Below are positions 1-9,512 of a stretch of 64,000 nt of DNA, piece after piece (the stretch's first letter is position 1; every line of letters starts with the position of its first letter). A program made the translations under genes and the position numbers. The notes under the pieces are model-generated. The model ran no database searches, was not told where the DNA came from, and was given only the letters and a program-made list of their open reading frames with translations. The DNA is taken from positions 43,969,485-44,033,484 of the forward strand of contig CM026401.1 in NCBI GenBank assembly GCA_014843695.1. The letters are read 5' to 3'. This DNA is from Archivesica marissinica. Taxonomy: Eukaryota > Mollusca > Bivalvia > Venerida > Vesicomyidae.

Positions 1-1127
1 ATGTTGATTAGGACATTAGTCCCCCAGTAGACATGTTGATTAGGACATTAGTCCCCCAGTAGAAATGTTGATTAGGACATTAGTCCCCCAGTAGAAATGT
101 TGACTAGGACATCATCCTCCCAGTAGAAATGTTGACTAGGACATCATCCTCCCAAGTAGACATGTTGATTAGGACATTAGTCCCCCAGTAGAAATGTTGA
201 TTAGGACATTAGTCCCCCAGTAGACATGTTGATTAGGACATTAGTCCCCCAGTAGAAATGTTGATTAGGACATTAGTCCCCCAGTAGAAATGTTGACTAG
301 GACATCATCCTCCCAGTAGAAATGTTGACTAGGACATCATCCTCCCAAGTAGACATGTTGATTAGGACATTAGTCCCCCAGTAGAAATGTTGATTAGGAC
401 ATTAGTCCCCCAGTAGAAATGTTGATTAGGACATTAGTCCCCCAGTAGAAATGTTGATTAGGACATTAGTCCCCCAGTAGAAATGTTGACTAGGACATCA
501 TCCCCCCAATTAGAAATGTTGACTAGGACATCATCACCCCAGTAGAAATGTTGACTAGGACATTAGCCCCCCAGTAGAAATGACAACTAGGACATCAGTC
601 CCCCATTAGAAATGTTGACTAGGACATCATCCCCCCAGTAGAAATGACAATTAGGACATCAGCCCCCAGTAGAAATGTTGACTAGGACATACCCCCCAGT
701 AGAAATGTTGACATAGCGACATTAGGCACCCCAGTAGAAATGTTGACTAGGACATTGGCCCCCCAGTAGAAATGACAGTTAGGACATCTGCCCCAGTAGA
801 AATGTGACTAGGACATTAGCCCCCAGTAGAAATGAATAGACATTGCCCCCAGTAGAAATGTTGACTAGGACATTGGCCCCAAAAAACACCCCCCAGTAGA
901 AATGTTGACTAGGACATCGCCCCCAGTAGAAATGTTGACTAGGACATCTGCCCCCCAGTAGAAATGTGACTAGGACATCCCCCCCACCCAGTAGAAAGAC
1001 CCTAGAAATAGCCCCCCCCATAGAAATGTTGACTAGGACATTAGCACCACCCCATTAGAATGTTGACTAGGACATTGGCCCCCCAGTAGAAATGACAGCT
1101 AGAACATCTGCCCCCAGTAGAAATGTT
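1..1127. repeat. Minisatellite, about 32-bp unit, in the left arm of the outer mobile element
   Basis: About 35 tandem copies of a unit built around GGACATTAGTCCCCCAGTAG, fairly uniform at the left and increasingly diverged and shortened toward 1127. The array runs off the window start. The same unit in inverse orientation occurs at 9383-9512, so this array is best read as part of an inverted terminal arm, not as an isolated satellite. Short open frames across it are repeat artefacts. Confidence 0.95.
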
Positions 1128-1412
1128 GACAGTATTAGAGACATAATACTGGATGAAAAACTTCCAAAATGCATACATCAACAGTCATTTTACTAGTAGT
1201 CAGTATGCCAATTATCTGCCTAACCCCCACAAAAGTCTGCACAAAATGTTTTTGCATACAAAGGTTCTAAAACATGTCCCTACTTAAAAACTGAGTGATG
1301 CAACTTTATTGTGTTTGTTGGTAGGGATAACATTATACACATTATATTGATATTTTAAAGCAGAAACATATTTGAAAAATCCAAAATGGCCGCCAAAACT
1401 AGAACAATCTCT

Positions 1413-1665
1413 GAGTGTAGGACAATATCCCCCCCGGACAATATCCCCCCTGTATATTTTGACCCAGGCGGACAATATCCCCCCGTCAAAAAAGACAGGG
1501 CGGACAATATCCCCCCCATCAAAAATACAAGGCGGACAATATCCCCCCCGTGGATAATCCTAGGGCGGACAATATCCCCCCCATCAAACATACAAGGCGG
1601 ACAATATCCCCCCGTGGATAATCCTAGGGCGGACAATATCCCCCCCGTAGAAAATCATAGGACGG
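1413..1665 (+). repeat. Left terminal inverted repeat of the MULE, made of tandem C-rich units
   Basis: Eight or so copies of the GGACAATATCCCCCC motif with alternating spacers. The first two motifs abut directly, and the third follows a spacer reading TGTATATTTTGACCCAGGC. The same order of motifs and spacers is found in inverse at 4148-4307. Small open frames here are artefacts of the repeat. Confidence 0.85.
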
Positions 1666-1795
1666 AGAAAGAGTAACTAACAAGAATGGGTTAACAACCT
1701 TTATTTCCGTATACAAGCACATAAGCATGATAAATAATGATGTAGGACAATTGAGACTTGTTATTTAGCACATAGTGGCGAAACCTAAGAATTGT

Positions 1796-2761
1796 TTACA
1801 GTCTTATACACTCGCCAATCGCGAACAGGAAACTGGCTGTCGTTTTCGCTCCATCCCGGTACTGGCGGCATAATTTGTTAAGTCTCTTCTGGAGAGAAAC
1901 GCTCGTCTTCTTAGAGCGTTTGGCCGATGGTTGTCCAGTCCGCTGACGTTCCATCTCGGTGTTCACGGCTGTCTGGTCTTTCTGCAGACAGGAGAGTACT
2001 GTCCACAGACTGGAATTACTATGCCCAACTAAATGTCTAAATGAGTTATTCCAACTTTCGCAATTGTTATTAGTTCTGTCGCCTCCATTGAGTGTAGTTT
2101 CATGTACATTCCATGTGGGTGGTGGAAAGCGCGGTGGTGTACGGCGCATTCTGATGATTCCATTGGGTCCCCTAACCGATTTGTAGCCGCCGCTGACATA
2201 TGTGTTGTCGAAATAGTCTATCACTGGCATCACAGAGTCTGGCGCAAGGTCCTTCAGTGCCGTCATTCCATCGATAACCTCGTCAACCGGCAGGAATGCC
2301 AGGCCGTCAATCATTCCGACAAACTGCTTCAGCTCGTCGTTTTCTCGGTACTCAGTGGCGAGGCCTTCCGCTTGTACTCGTCTCCAGGTACTCTGGGTGA
2401 GATGATAGAAACACCCCTTGATGTCGACGTCGCCCAACATGGTTTTCACAGCATTGTGGATGGCGAGTTCAAAGTCCATGATCACTGTGGATGGCGTGGG
2501 GCGAAAGTCTCGTAGTAAACAAGCGTCCAGTAATCCGTTTAAACATTCCTCATACACAGACTGACATTTAGACGGTAGGAGAGCATACACAGCCGACACA
2601 GGGACAAATGGCATGTTGTCGTTGCCGCCCGTAGTTTGGTAAGCATCAGGTAGTGGATGTGGGATCGATGGCCTAGACTCTGGTTCCTTTGGAGCGCCGG
2701 CACGTTTCGTACGCCTCGCAGATCGCTTAATGGAGTCCACTCGGCCTGCAGCTACACGAAC
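1796..2761 (-). CDS. MULE transposase exon 3 (DDE domain, first part missing)
   Basis: Acceptor ATTGCAG|GTT. It encodes the basic stretch IKRSARRTKR, then a shortened DDE transposase domain with MDFELA (second catalytic Asp) and CESWNN (candidate catalytic Glu). It ends at a stop at 1796-1798. An open frame continuing upstream to 2788 is intron read-through. Confidence 0.8.
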   Translation of the reverse strand, partial: VRVAAGRVDSIKRSARRTKRAGAPKEPESRPSIPHPLPDAYQTTGGNDNMPFVPVSAVYALLPSKCQSVYEECLNGLLDACLLRDFRPTPSTVIMDFELAIHNAVKTMLGDVDIKGCFYHLTQSTWRRVQAEGLATEYRENDELKQFVGMIDGLAFLPVDEVIDGMTALKDLAPDSVMPVIDYFDNTYVSGGYKSVRGPNGIIRMRRTPPRFPPPTWNVHETTLNGGDRTNNNCESWNNSFRHLVGHSNSSLWTVLSCLQKDQTAVNTEMERQRTGQPSAKRSKKTSVSLQKRLNKLCRQYRDGAKTTASFLFAIGECIRL

Positions 2762-2831
2762 CTGCAATGATATATGAATGGACACCATTGTATCGAGACC
2801 ACGAAAACAGTATACTTACAATTGTACAGCA

Positions 2832-3141
2832 GTTAGCACTGATATAAAATGCCTAGATCATTATTACGCTATATAAGTGTGCTGAGATACAATGCCCAGA
2901 TCATTATTACGCTATATAAGTGTGCTGAGATACAATGCCCAGATCATTATTACGCTATATAAGTGTGCTGAGATACAATGCCCAGATCATTATTACGCTA
3001 TATAAGTGTGCTGAGATACAATGCCCAGATCATTATTACGCTATATAAGTGTGCTGAGATACAATGCCCAGATCATTATTACGCTATATAAGTGTGCTGA
3101 GATACAATGCCCAGATCATTATTACGCTATATAAGTGTGCT
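2832..3141. repeat. 43-bp minisatellite inside MULE intron 2
   Basis: Seven near-identical 43-bp units containing AGATCATTATTACGCTATATAAGTGT. Each has a TATATAAG motif on the plus strand. The array lies between transposase exons 2 and 3. Confidence 0.95.
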
Positions 3142-3202
3142 GGATTCACATTGATATTGCATGTGCATGTCTCGCATTGTCTCACATTTTTTATATATAT
3201 AC

Positions 3203-3361
3203 CTGAACAGGAAATGTGTGCATTTTGTCAGCGACTATCTGACCCGGTTGTCCGCGGCTGTTCTCTACCGTCTGCTTGATGCTCGCTCTGAGTTTCTGTG
3301 CCTCGATGTCGAAGGAATCTGCAGAATGGCTGTGTTCAGTAACCGACTTCATAGAGGTGGC
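3203..3361 (-). CDS. MULE transposase exon 2
   Basis: Acceptor TTTCAG|GCC and donor CAG|GTATAT, 159 nt, in phase with exons 1 and 3. It encodes ATSMKSVTEHSHS, the likely His part of the FLYWCH finger, followed by a charged helix ending in FPVQ. Confidence 0.75.
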
Positions 3362-3564
3362 CTGAAACAAATAAGGAACAATTAATACAAAGTCAATGTA
3401 CAAGAAAACTACAATTTATTTATATTATAAACTTTTATATTAAGATCTGACAATAATGAAATACCAGCATGGTGTTTGCAATAAACGAGTATTAAAATTA
3501 AAAGTTTAGCCTATAATCCATTATGAAAACATGTGAAGTGTGTTCATCAATCTCATGTACTTAC

Positions 3565-3717
3565 ATCTAGATCTGTTATAAGAGCCCCTACGCACTTCAG
3601 ACTGCCACGCTTGGAGCATTCCCATCTGATTGTAGATTTAGATGCCTTCTTCTTAGTGTAAGAGAAGCCATTGTAACAAAGCTTAACACCACCTCGTGTA
3701 CTAGTAATGAACTCCAT
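3565..3717 (-). CDS. MULE transposase exon 1 (FLYWCH zinc finger)
   Basis: 51 codons beginning at an ATG at 3717-3715 and ending at the donor GAT|GTAAGT (phase 0). It carries the aromatic-rich FLYWCH signature: GFSY, then RWEC and KC with a 10-residue gap. The two His ligands follow in exon 2. Confidence 0.75.
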
Positions 3718-4147
3718 GATAGAGAACGTTTATGAGTATGGTCATATTATCTAATCTTTATATACAAGTTCTTGTTAGTTGAGTGATTTATCTCAAATAC
3801 CATCTCATAATTACATAAATTCTTTAATCAACAATTAAACACTCACTTTAAGTGCAGTTGAGAGAAGCAATCATATCATCAATTAGCCAAACAATTAACA
3901 TGCTTTAATTCCATTTGCAAACCAATCAGTTTAGGTGCAGTTGAAAGAAGCAATCAAATCTTCAATTAGCCAAACAAACAATTAACATAATCAAAGTCCA
4001 TTTACCAATCAGTGCAGTTGAAAATCAAGTGAACACATTTTGAGCCCAAAACTAAGGTCAAAGATGGACAAAATATCACAATGTGACACAATATTACTTA
4101 TACAGAAATAAAATAAAGCTTGTTAATTTGCGTTAATTTATAAGTTT

Positions 4148-4307
4148 ATAAGGGGGGATAATGTCCGGGGGGGATATTGTCCGCCCTGTGATTTTCTACG
4201 GGGGGGGGGATATTGTCCGCCCTGTCTTTTTGATGGGGGGGATATTGTCCGCCTGGGTCAAAATATACGGGGGGGATATTGTCCGGGGGGGATATTGTCC
4301 GTTCCCC
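4148..4307 (-). repeat. Right terminal inverted repeat of the MULE
   Basis: Read on the minus strand, this begins with two abutting GGACAATATCCCCCC motifs, then the same TATATTTTGACCCAGGC spacer and the AAAAAGACAGGGC spacer as the left end. It carries fewer units than the left repeat, which is expected if tandem units within the ends expand or contract after insertion. Confidence 0.85.
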
Positions 4308-4315
4308 CAATCTCT

Positions 4316-4687
4316 ATATATTGCATTATACACAGTAAATTAGTTGATTTATCTACCCTATTTTGGTACTATTGATAATTGAAAATGCATAATAGCTTAA
4401 AATGTTTCTTTCACAATTTATTAATAAGCAGATTGATAAAATGGTTGTTCTTATTAAAACGGCATTACAATTTGAAAACACAATAATAGAAATGATGAGT
4501 GTTTCGTGACGTATTTTCTACATATACATCAAATGTCATTACAAGTCTTAATTGTTTTAATTAGACTGATGCTTGTAATCTTCATCTTATAGATGTTTGA
4601 ACAATACAAATTTATTTATATACCGGTACTGTATACCAACTTGACAGTAAACAACACACTTGACTTCCGCAACACTATAGTTGTTCA
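4316..4687. other. Non-coding spacer in the outer element
   Basis: AT-rich sequence between the MULE insertion and the end of the decayed GCDT-family gene. I see no open frame or structured repeat here. Confidence 0.6.
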
Positions 4688-7404
4688 ATTTTGGTCTTCA
4701 CTATCTGATTCACTGGAATCACCATCTGCATCACTTAATAATTCATTGACATCCTTCGTCCATCTATTTTGACAGCTACAGGTTTGATAGCAGTTACAGA
4801 ATATTGTGCAGGCAAGGTGAGCCATACAGCAACCGCAGCGGGATGTTGCACATGGCTGATCTGATGCACAACCATAGCAGATTAGCTTCAGGACATTATG
4901 CTGGTGCTGGAGGTTTGTCCTCCAGGATTGTCATTGGTATGAGCTAGAGTTTGGATCCTTTTTCCATCCAAAGTTGGTAGGATCAAGATTTGGGGGGTCT
5001 GGGTCCAATGCATTCATATATTCATGCCTGGGTGTGTGCTAGTTTGACATTCTCATTGAACAATTCTTATGTAGGTGGTAATGATTGTAGTTTTGACATC
5101 TTTCGGACTGTTTTCTTTCCCATTTTTGCTGACCAAACATATCTGACATTGGACATATTTGTAGCTGTATTCTTGCCATAACATGCTGCAATAAAACAGC
5201 TAACTTCTTCATTAACTTTGTTCATATCTGCATCTACATCTCCAAGTGTGTCGAGGTTGCATCCTCATTTAAGTTGTTTAACAATGGTTGCCTTTCCAAG
5301 GCCACTAAGTTTGGCGACGGTATCACAGCCAGAAAGGGCATGAGCAGCTAAGAGCTGGAGTATAATAGCTGAATGTGTCTTACATGTTGCTGCAATATCT
5401 ACTACTATTGTTCGTTGAACACTAGTTCCTTCCATTATTAGAGTGTATGACAACTCCTTGAGGGCATAGTAGTGATCCAACAGAACAAATATGTTCGTGT
5501 CGTCACATATCACTGTCACAGATTCTGCTCCATGTGAAGCAGCACACACCACCTGCTGCGGGATTATGACATCAGCTTCCTCATGGCTGGTCCTTAAATC
5601 TACTCGATCAATGGCAACTCCCATGTGTATCTCCTGTGGGACCTCTGAGGAGCCTGTGATTATCAGCTTGTGACTGAAGCTTGCATATAGTTTTGACTTT
5701 GTGATGCTCACAAATCATGCCTATCAGTTGGACCTTGTATGTGCTTGTCAGGACCGTATGTTGTACAGGTAATGGTGTTGAAGCATTCAGTTTATGATGA
5801 TCAATGCCAGCATTCTGGCTGCCCCGACTTTTTCTGGTGCTACTCTTGATGCTGTTCTAGTAGTATCTGTCAAAGACCACATACACATCGCATACGTTTA
5901 ATCTCTTATATACATACTGCCAGTAACTGTCCATGAAATTCTGCACAGTTCCATTAGATGGCCAGTGTATACACCATAGAATTGCACATCCATCGATAAC
6001 CAACGCATTAGGTTGTCCGGTTCCTCAGGCCGAGTGAATGATTTGAAGCTTCTTCTTCAGTATCGATTTGTTTGTGGCTGTCCTTATTTCACCACTGTCG
6101 TCAAACATTGACGTTGGGACAGGAGCTAGCTCATGGCTGAATACATCTTTTAAGTCGATCGTTCGAGTTGATGCCATTCCCATAACTCTTGTGTAGATCA
6201 ACTGTGTGTCGTCTACACTGTTTCTGCTGACTGACATAGTTACCACTTTGTTGGGTATAGGTCCGTTGAACCCTTCAGGCCATGAACTTTCAGATATAGA
6301 CATTTGAGTCCGTCCATGTGTCACAGCATCGTCAACATTAACTGTATCTGGGCATATCCTACCAGTCACGATGTTCAACATACTATTTGCGTGCTCTTCT
6401 GGATTCAGTGGGTCAATGCAGGCATCCAACTTAACATAAATCTTCTTCCTGTCAGCTGCATCGGATGAAATACGTGCAGCTGCCTCCTCCCCATTGTGCG
6501 TTGTGACGTTATGTGACTCTTCTGCGCAGTCTCTCATAATATTCACGTCTTGGAGGAGACGGCTGAAGGTGTGAAGACTTTAAGCTCCCAGCGCTTCAGA
6601 GGACTCACTGAGAGTAATCCCGACGATACAACCAGGACCCTGGCCGTAACGCATAAATGTCTCGGTGAACATGTCCGACCATATTGCATTCCACAGACCT
6701 GCTTTATGTCGCATTACATGCTCCCCATTTCTGAACCTGGACTGTACGTCATCTGGAAGGGTCTCCATACACCGCAAATAGTACAGGCCATATATAAACA
6801 TGCTGAGCCACAAAGAAGTACGGCATCATGGATGACCCAGTATACAGATGTAAGGCACATTCTCCTTCCCTCTGCACGAACAAACAACAGCATTATCAAG
6901 ACTGGTTGATAAAACACTCCAACCAAAGTTTGTCCTACTATGTGCTGCTTTTGTCTCCAGCATCGCTATAAACTCATCGTAGGTGTCAACTTCTTGAATG
7001 ACACCTCGTACAACTTCCTCACATACGACTCTCAATACTCGAACGTTTTGTGGAAAGTTCTTTCCTTGTGTACCAAACACAGCTTTCATTACTACTTCCA
7101 AGCCACTATTGGCCAATAACACACCAACACAGCGAACAAAACTCATTAACATGTGCATACCACCCAGTCGTGGATACAGGTTCGGGAATACCTCTGGATG
7201 AGCCCAAATAACATTGACCATCACACGGTATAATTGCTGATCAGCAGTAAACACTGTGAATGTCTGTCCACATTTAACTGTTAGACTCTGTGCTTCATAC
7301 ATAGCTGTCATCATGGTATCTGGGTCCGATGGAACCATACCAACCAGGGGAGTATACATTGCTGTCGTTCCTGGCTTCAAACTGTGACCTTGTGCTCTTG
7401 CCAA
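4688..7404 (-). pseudogene. Decayed gene of an unnamed multicopy invertebrate family (GCDT motif, cysteine-rich C-terminus)
   Basis: Successive minus-strand segments in different frames give one protein in order. 7404-6826 has FTVFTADQQLYRVMVNVIW and GGMHMLMSFVRCVG. 6813-6580 has LWNAIWSDMFTETFMR. 6546-5715 has VTGRICPDTVNVDDAV, then ALVIDGCAILWCIHWP and VYVVFDRYY. 5711-5265 has TSHEEADVI, VICDDTNIFVLLDHYY and HALSGCDTVAKLSGLGK. About 5264-4688 has CYGKNTAT, SLPPT and a C-terminal CXC-like cluster (CGCCMAHLACTIFCNC, TCSC). An in-frame TAG lies at 5857-5859, with several frameshifts. I recognise this layout as a large uncharacterised family in aquatic invertebrate genomes but cannot name a function. 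It sits between the arms of the outer element and may be its cargo or its own gene. Confidence 0.7.
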
Positions 7405-7458
7405 CGATGTATTGTAACCACCGAATTCTGGTGTGTTGGGGACACAAGTTACATTTTT

Positions 7459-7519
7459 GCAGCAGCATACACCACCTGCTGCAGGATTATGACACCAGCT
7501 TCCTCATGGCTGGTCCTTT
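7459..7519 (-). repeat. Displaced duplicate of the HEEADVI-coding segment
   Basis: About 60 bp closely matching 5540-5598, the part of the GCDT-family gene that encodes TSHEEADVIIPQQVV. Here it lies upstream of the gene, in the same orientation, which points to a rearrangement within the element. Confidence 0.75.
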
Positions 7520-7639
7520 AACCTCACTGTAACCTGATATTATGTAACCTATTGTTAGATAAACTTGTATACGATATCACAATTACCATATTCATTCAAA
7601 TATTTAATAAAAATCTCATGTTTATATGAAAACTTCTTG

Positions 7640-9512
7640 GTTTGGGCAGCCATTTTGTCAGCCATTTTGGATTTTTGAAATGTTTTTCTACTTTAAGTAT
7701 TTCAATATAATGTTTATAATGTTATCTCTAACAACAAACACGGTAATGTTTTTCAGATTCGTTTTCAAATCTCATTTAAATTATGAGATATGTCGATTTT
7801 ATACTTTTGGTGGCCATCTTGAATATTTCAAAATGCTCAATGTTGACAAAGGTGCATCATTCAGATATTTAGGAACCTTTATATGAAAAAACATTTTGTG
7901 CAGAATACAAAATTGGGTTTTTTGATCGGCATACTGACTATAGTCCAGCAAATTATTAATTAATATAAAAAAGTCCTAAAAATGTTTTATGTTATGTAAT
8001 CATTGGGTTTGATTGCAATATTTCAGTGTTAATTGTAATTCTAACACGACCCAGCTAATAAAATCAACCTCGGGTTATTATGCGTTATATTTACCTTGAA
8101 CTATACTGCGCACACACCGTGTTTTGGCTATTCCATTTATACAATGCGTGTAAAGTTTTATGAATGAAAGTCACATGAGATACCGTGGGAATTCGCGGAA
8201 GTGAGCTATTTTTAGAATCAGATAATCTCTTATCCGTCTTGTTTTTCTGTTAAGTAACGTTTCAGTTACTATTCTGTACAGTTTTATTTGACAAAATAAA
8301 TAAAATTATTGATCAGTTACAACTTTTGTTCATTTATGCATTAGATTGATATTTTCCATAAAAAATAACGTCATCACCCCTACGCGGGAGGAAATTTCGA
8401 AAGCCAAATGCAGTGGCATTTGAAGAAAATACTGTTTTAACATTATTATAATTAAGTCATGTTAGAATCGAAATAATAAGTATCAACCGTGGTATATCGC
8501 AGAATAACCCTCGTTTGTCGTTAATGAACAGATTTCATGTAATTATCTGCAATTAAAGACAACCCTGTATGTGATTAGTGGGTTTGATTGCAATACTTCA
8601 GTGTTAATAAGCATAAAAACATAAGCATTGTACAATACTTGTGTCATCAAATATCTCTGGGAGAGAAGACTGTTTAGCTATTGCAAAATTCGAGAAACAT
8701 AATAATGTTCCAAAATGAAATTGTGTCTGTTGTTTATAAAGATGCAGTCAGCGTGCTCTTTACAATGTGCTTTTTCGGAATATGTATTTTACTTCAAAAC
8801 ATAAATTATTTCCCCATAAAATTAGCACTCTTATTTTCCCCAGAAAGTAGGGCTTGACATTTCATTCAATTAGTCCCACAATGTCAAGTCCTACTTTCTG
8901 GGGAAAATAAGAAAACTATTTTAAAATGTGGTCTGTGGATTTACATTCAGCATGCTAAAGGTTAAAGTTATGATATTACCAGTATATTTCATATTTTATT
9001 GACTGTTTCTAACTGATAGTCCTGAAAAAAATATAATTTCCTATCTTTCATGTGCCTATAAAGCTTTTTAAACATGTGCTCAATCTTAAATATATCATAT
9101 AAACATTAAACAAGTAAATGTAAGTGTGTTTTCATAGTATTTGTCTTTACTGAAAATAAAGTTGTTTACAATATTTAGTATTTTTGTTTCATTTGATCTT
9201 AATTGCAAACTAGGTGTATACTAAATAGGTGATAATATGCGATAATAAGATCAGTCATCTTTCAAAATGTTGCTATGAACTCATTTAAAACTTTGCCATA
9301 CTTTTATTCTTAGTTTTTCATCCATCGTTTTATCATTTATATTGGCATTTTTATTTTAAAAAAAGAAAGATTTTGTGGGTGGATGGGGGGCAGATGTCCT
9401 AGCTATCATTTCTACTGGGGGGCTAATATGTCCTACCATACACTTCAGGCAGATGTCCACCTTTCCATTTTTTTGACTGGGGGCAGATATCCGGGGGGGG
9501 CAAATGTCACAG
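7640..9512 (-). repeat. Right inverted arm of the outer element, with a 1.4-kb extra segment
   Basis: 7640-7940 and 9310-9512 correspond in inverse to 1190-1400 and 1 to about 1160. The terminal part (9383-9512) consists of C-rich units; read on the minus strand the end starts with TGACATTTGCCCCCCC followed by GGATATCTGCCCCC. The intervening 7940-9310 is absent from the left arm and contains a 32-nt hairpin and a direct repeat. Confidence 0.65.
8830..8911. repeat. 32-bp inverted repeat (hairpin) around an 18-nt loop
   Basis: Arms 8830-8861 and 8880-8911 are complementary at 31 of 32 positions (core CCCCAGAAAGTAG). The single mismatch would be a G:U pair in RNA. It lies in the extra segment of the right arm. 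Function unknown. Confidence 0.9.

Larger units (their letters stand above)
1796..3717 (-). pseudogene. MULE transposase with N-terminal FLYWCH zinc finger, three exons, internal deletion
   Basis: Exon 1 (3717-3565, 51 codons from ATG) encodes a FLYWCH-type finger: TSTRGGVKLCYNGFSY, then RWECSKRG and LKC. The donor reads GAT|GTAAGT. Exon 2 (3361-3203, 53 codons) gives the TEHSHS zinc ligands and the basic region that follows FLYWCH in this family. Exon 3 (2761-1796, 321 codons plus stop) encodes the MULE domain: VYALLPSK, the catalytic-type TVIMDFELA, and NNNCESWNN near the end. All introns are phase 0. FLYWCH-MULE proteins cut and join transposon ends in the nucleus. Here the stretch between DAYQTTGG and VPVSAVYALL is only about 7 residues; relatives, as I recall them, have some 60-70 more, including the first catalytic Asp. 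The protein is therefore probably inactive. Family call firm; inactivity is inference. Confidence 0.85.
1413..4307 (-). mobile_element. FLYWCH/MULE (Mutator-like) DNA transposon, probably defective
   Basis: The inverted ends consist of tandem units of GGACAATATCCCCCC separated by short spacers (left 1413-1665, right 4148-4307 in inverse); spacer sequences match between ends in order. The 8-mer CAATCTCT flanks both sides (1405-1412 and 4308-4315), and each end has exactly 7 nt between the 8-mer and the first GGACAAT. This fits the 8-10 bp target duplication of Mutator-like elements. Inside is one three-exon minus-strand transposase gene (3717-1796), with a possible poly(A) signal (AATAAA on the minus strand at 1700-1705). 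The transposase lacks an internal segment, so the copy is probably non-autonomous. Confidence 0.8.
1..9512. mobile_element. Large outer DNA element with long inverted arms (left end outside the window)
   Basis: The left arm (1 to about 1405) is repeated in inverse order on the right. The 32-bp C-rich units match 9383-9512. A 12-nt stretch at 1151-1162 matches 9312-9323 in inverse. The block 1190-1400 matches about 7640-7940 in inverse, including an exact 18-nt match (1236-1253 against 7886-7903). The right arm has about 1.4 kb of extra sequence (7940-9310) that the left lacks. Between the arms lies a decayed minus-strand gene (4688-7404), and a MULE transposon has inserted at 1413-4307. The left terminus and target duplication lie outside the window. 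Class is uncertain: the C-rich end units resemble those of the nested MULE, so a Mutator-like relative is possible. Confidence 0.65.
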
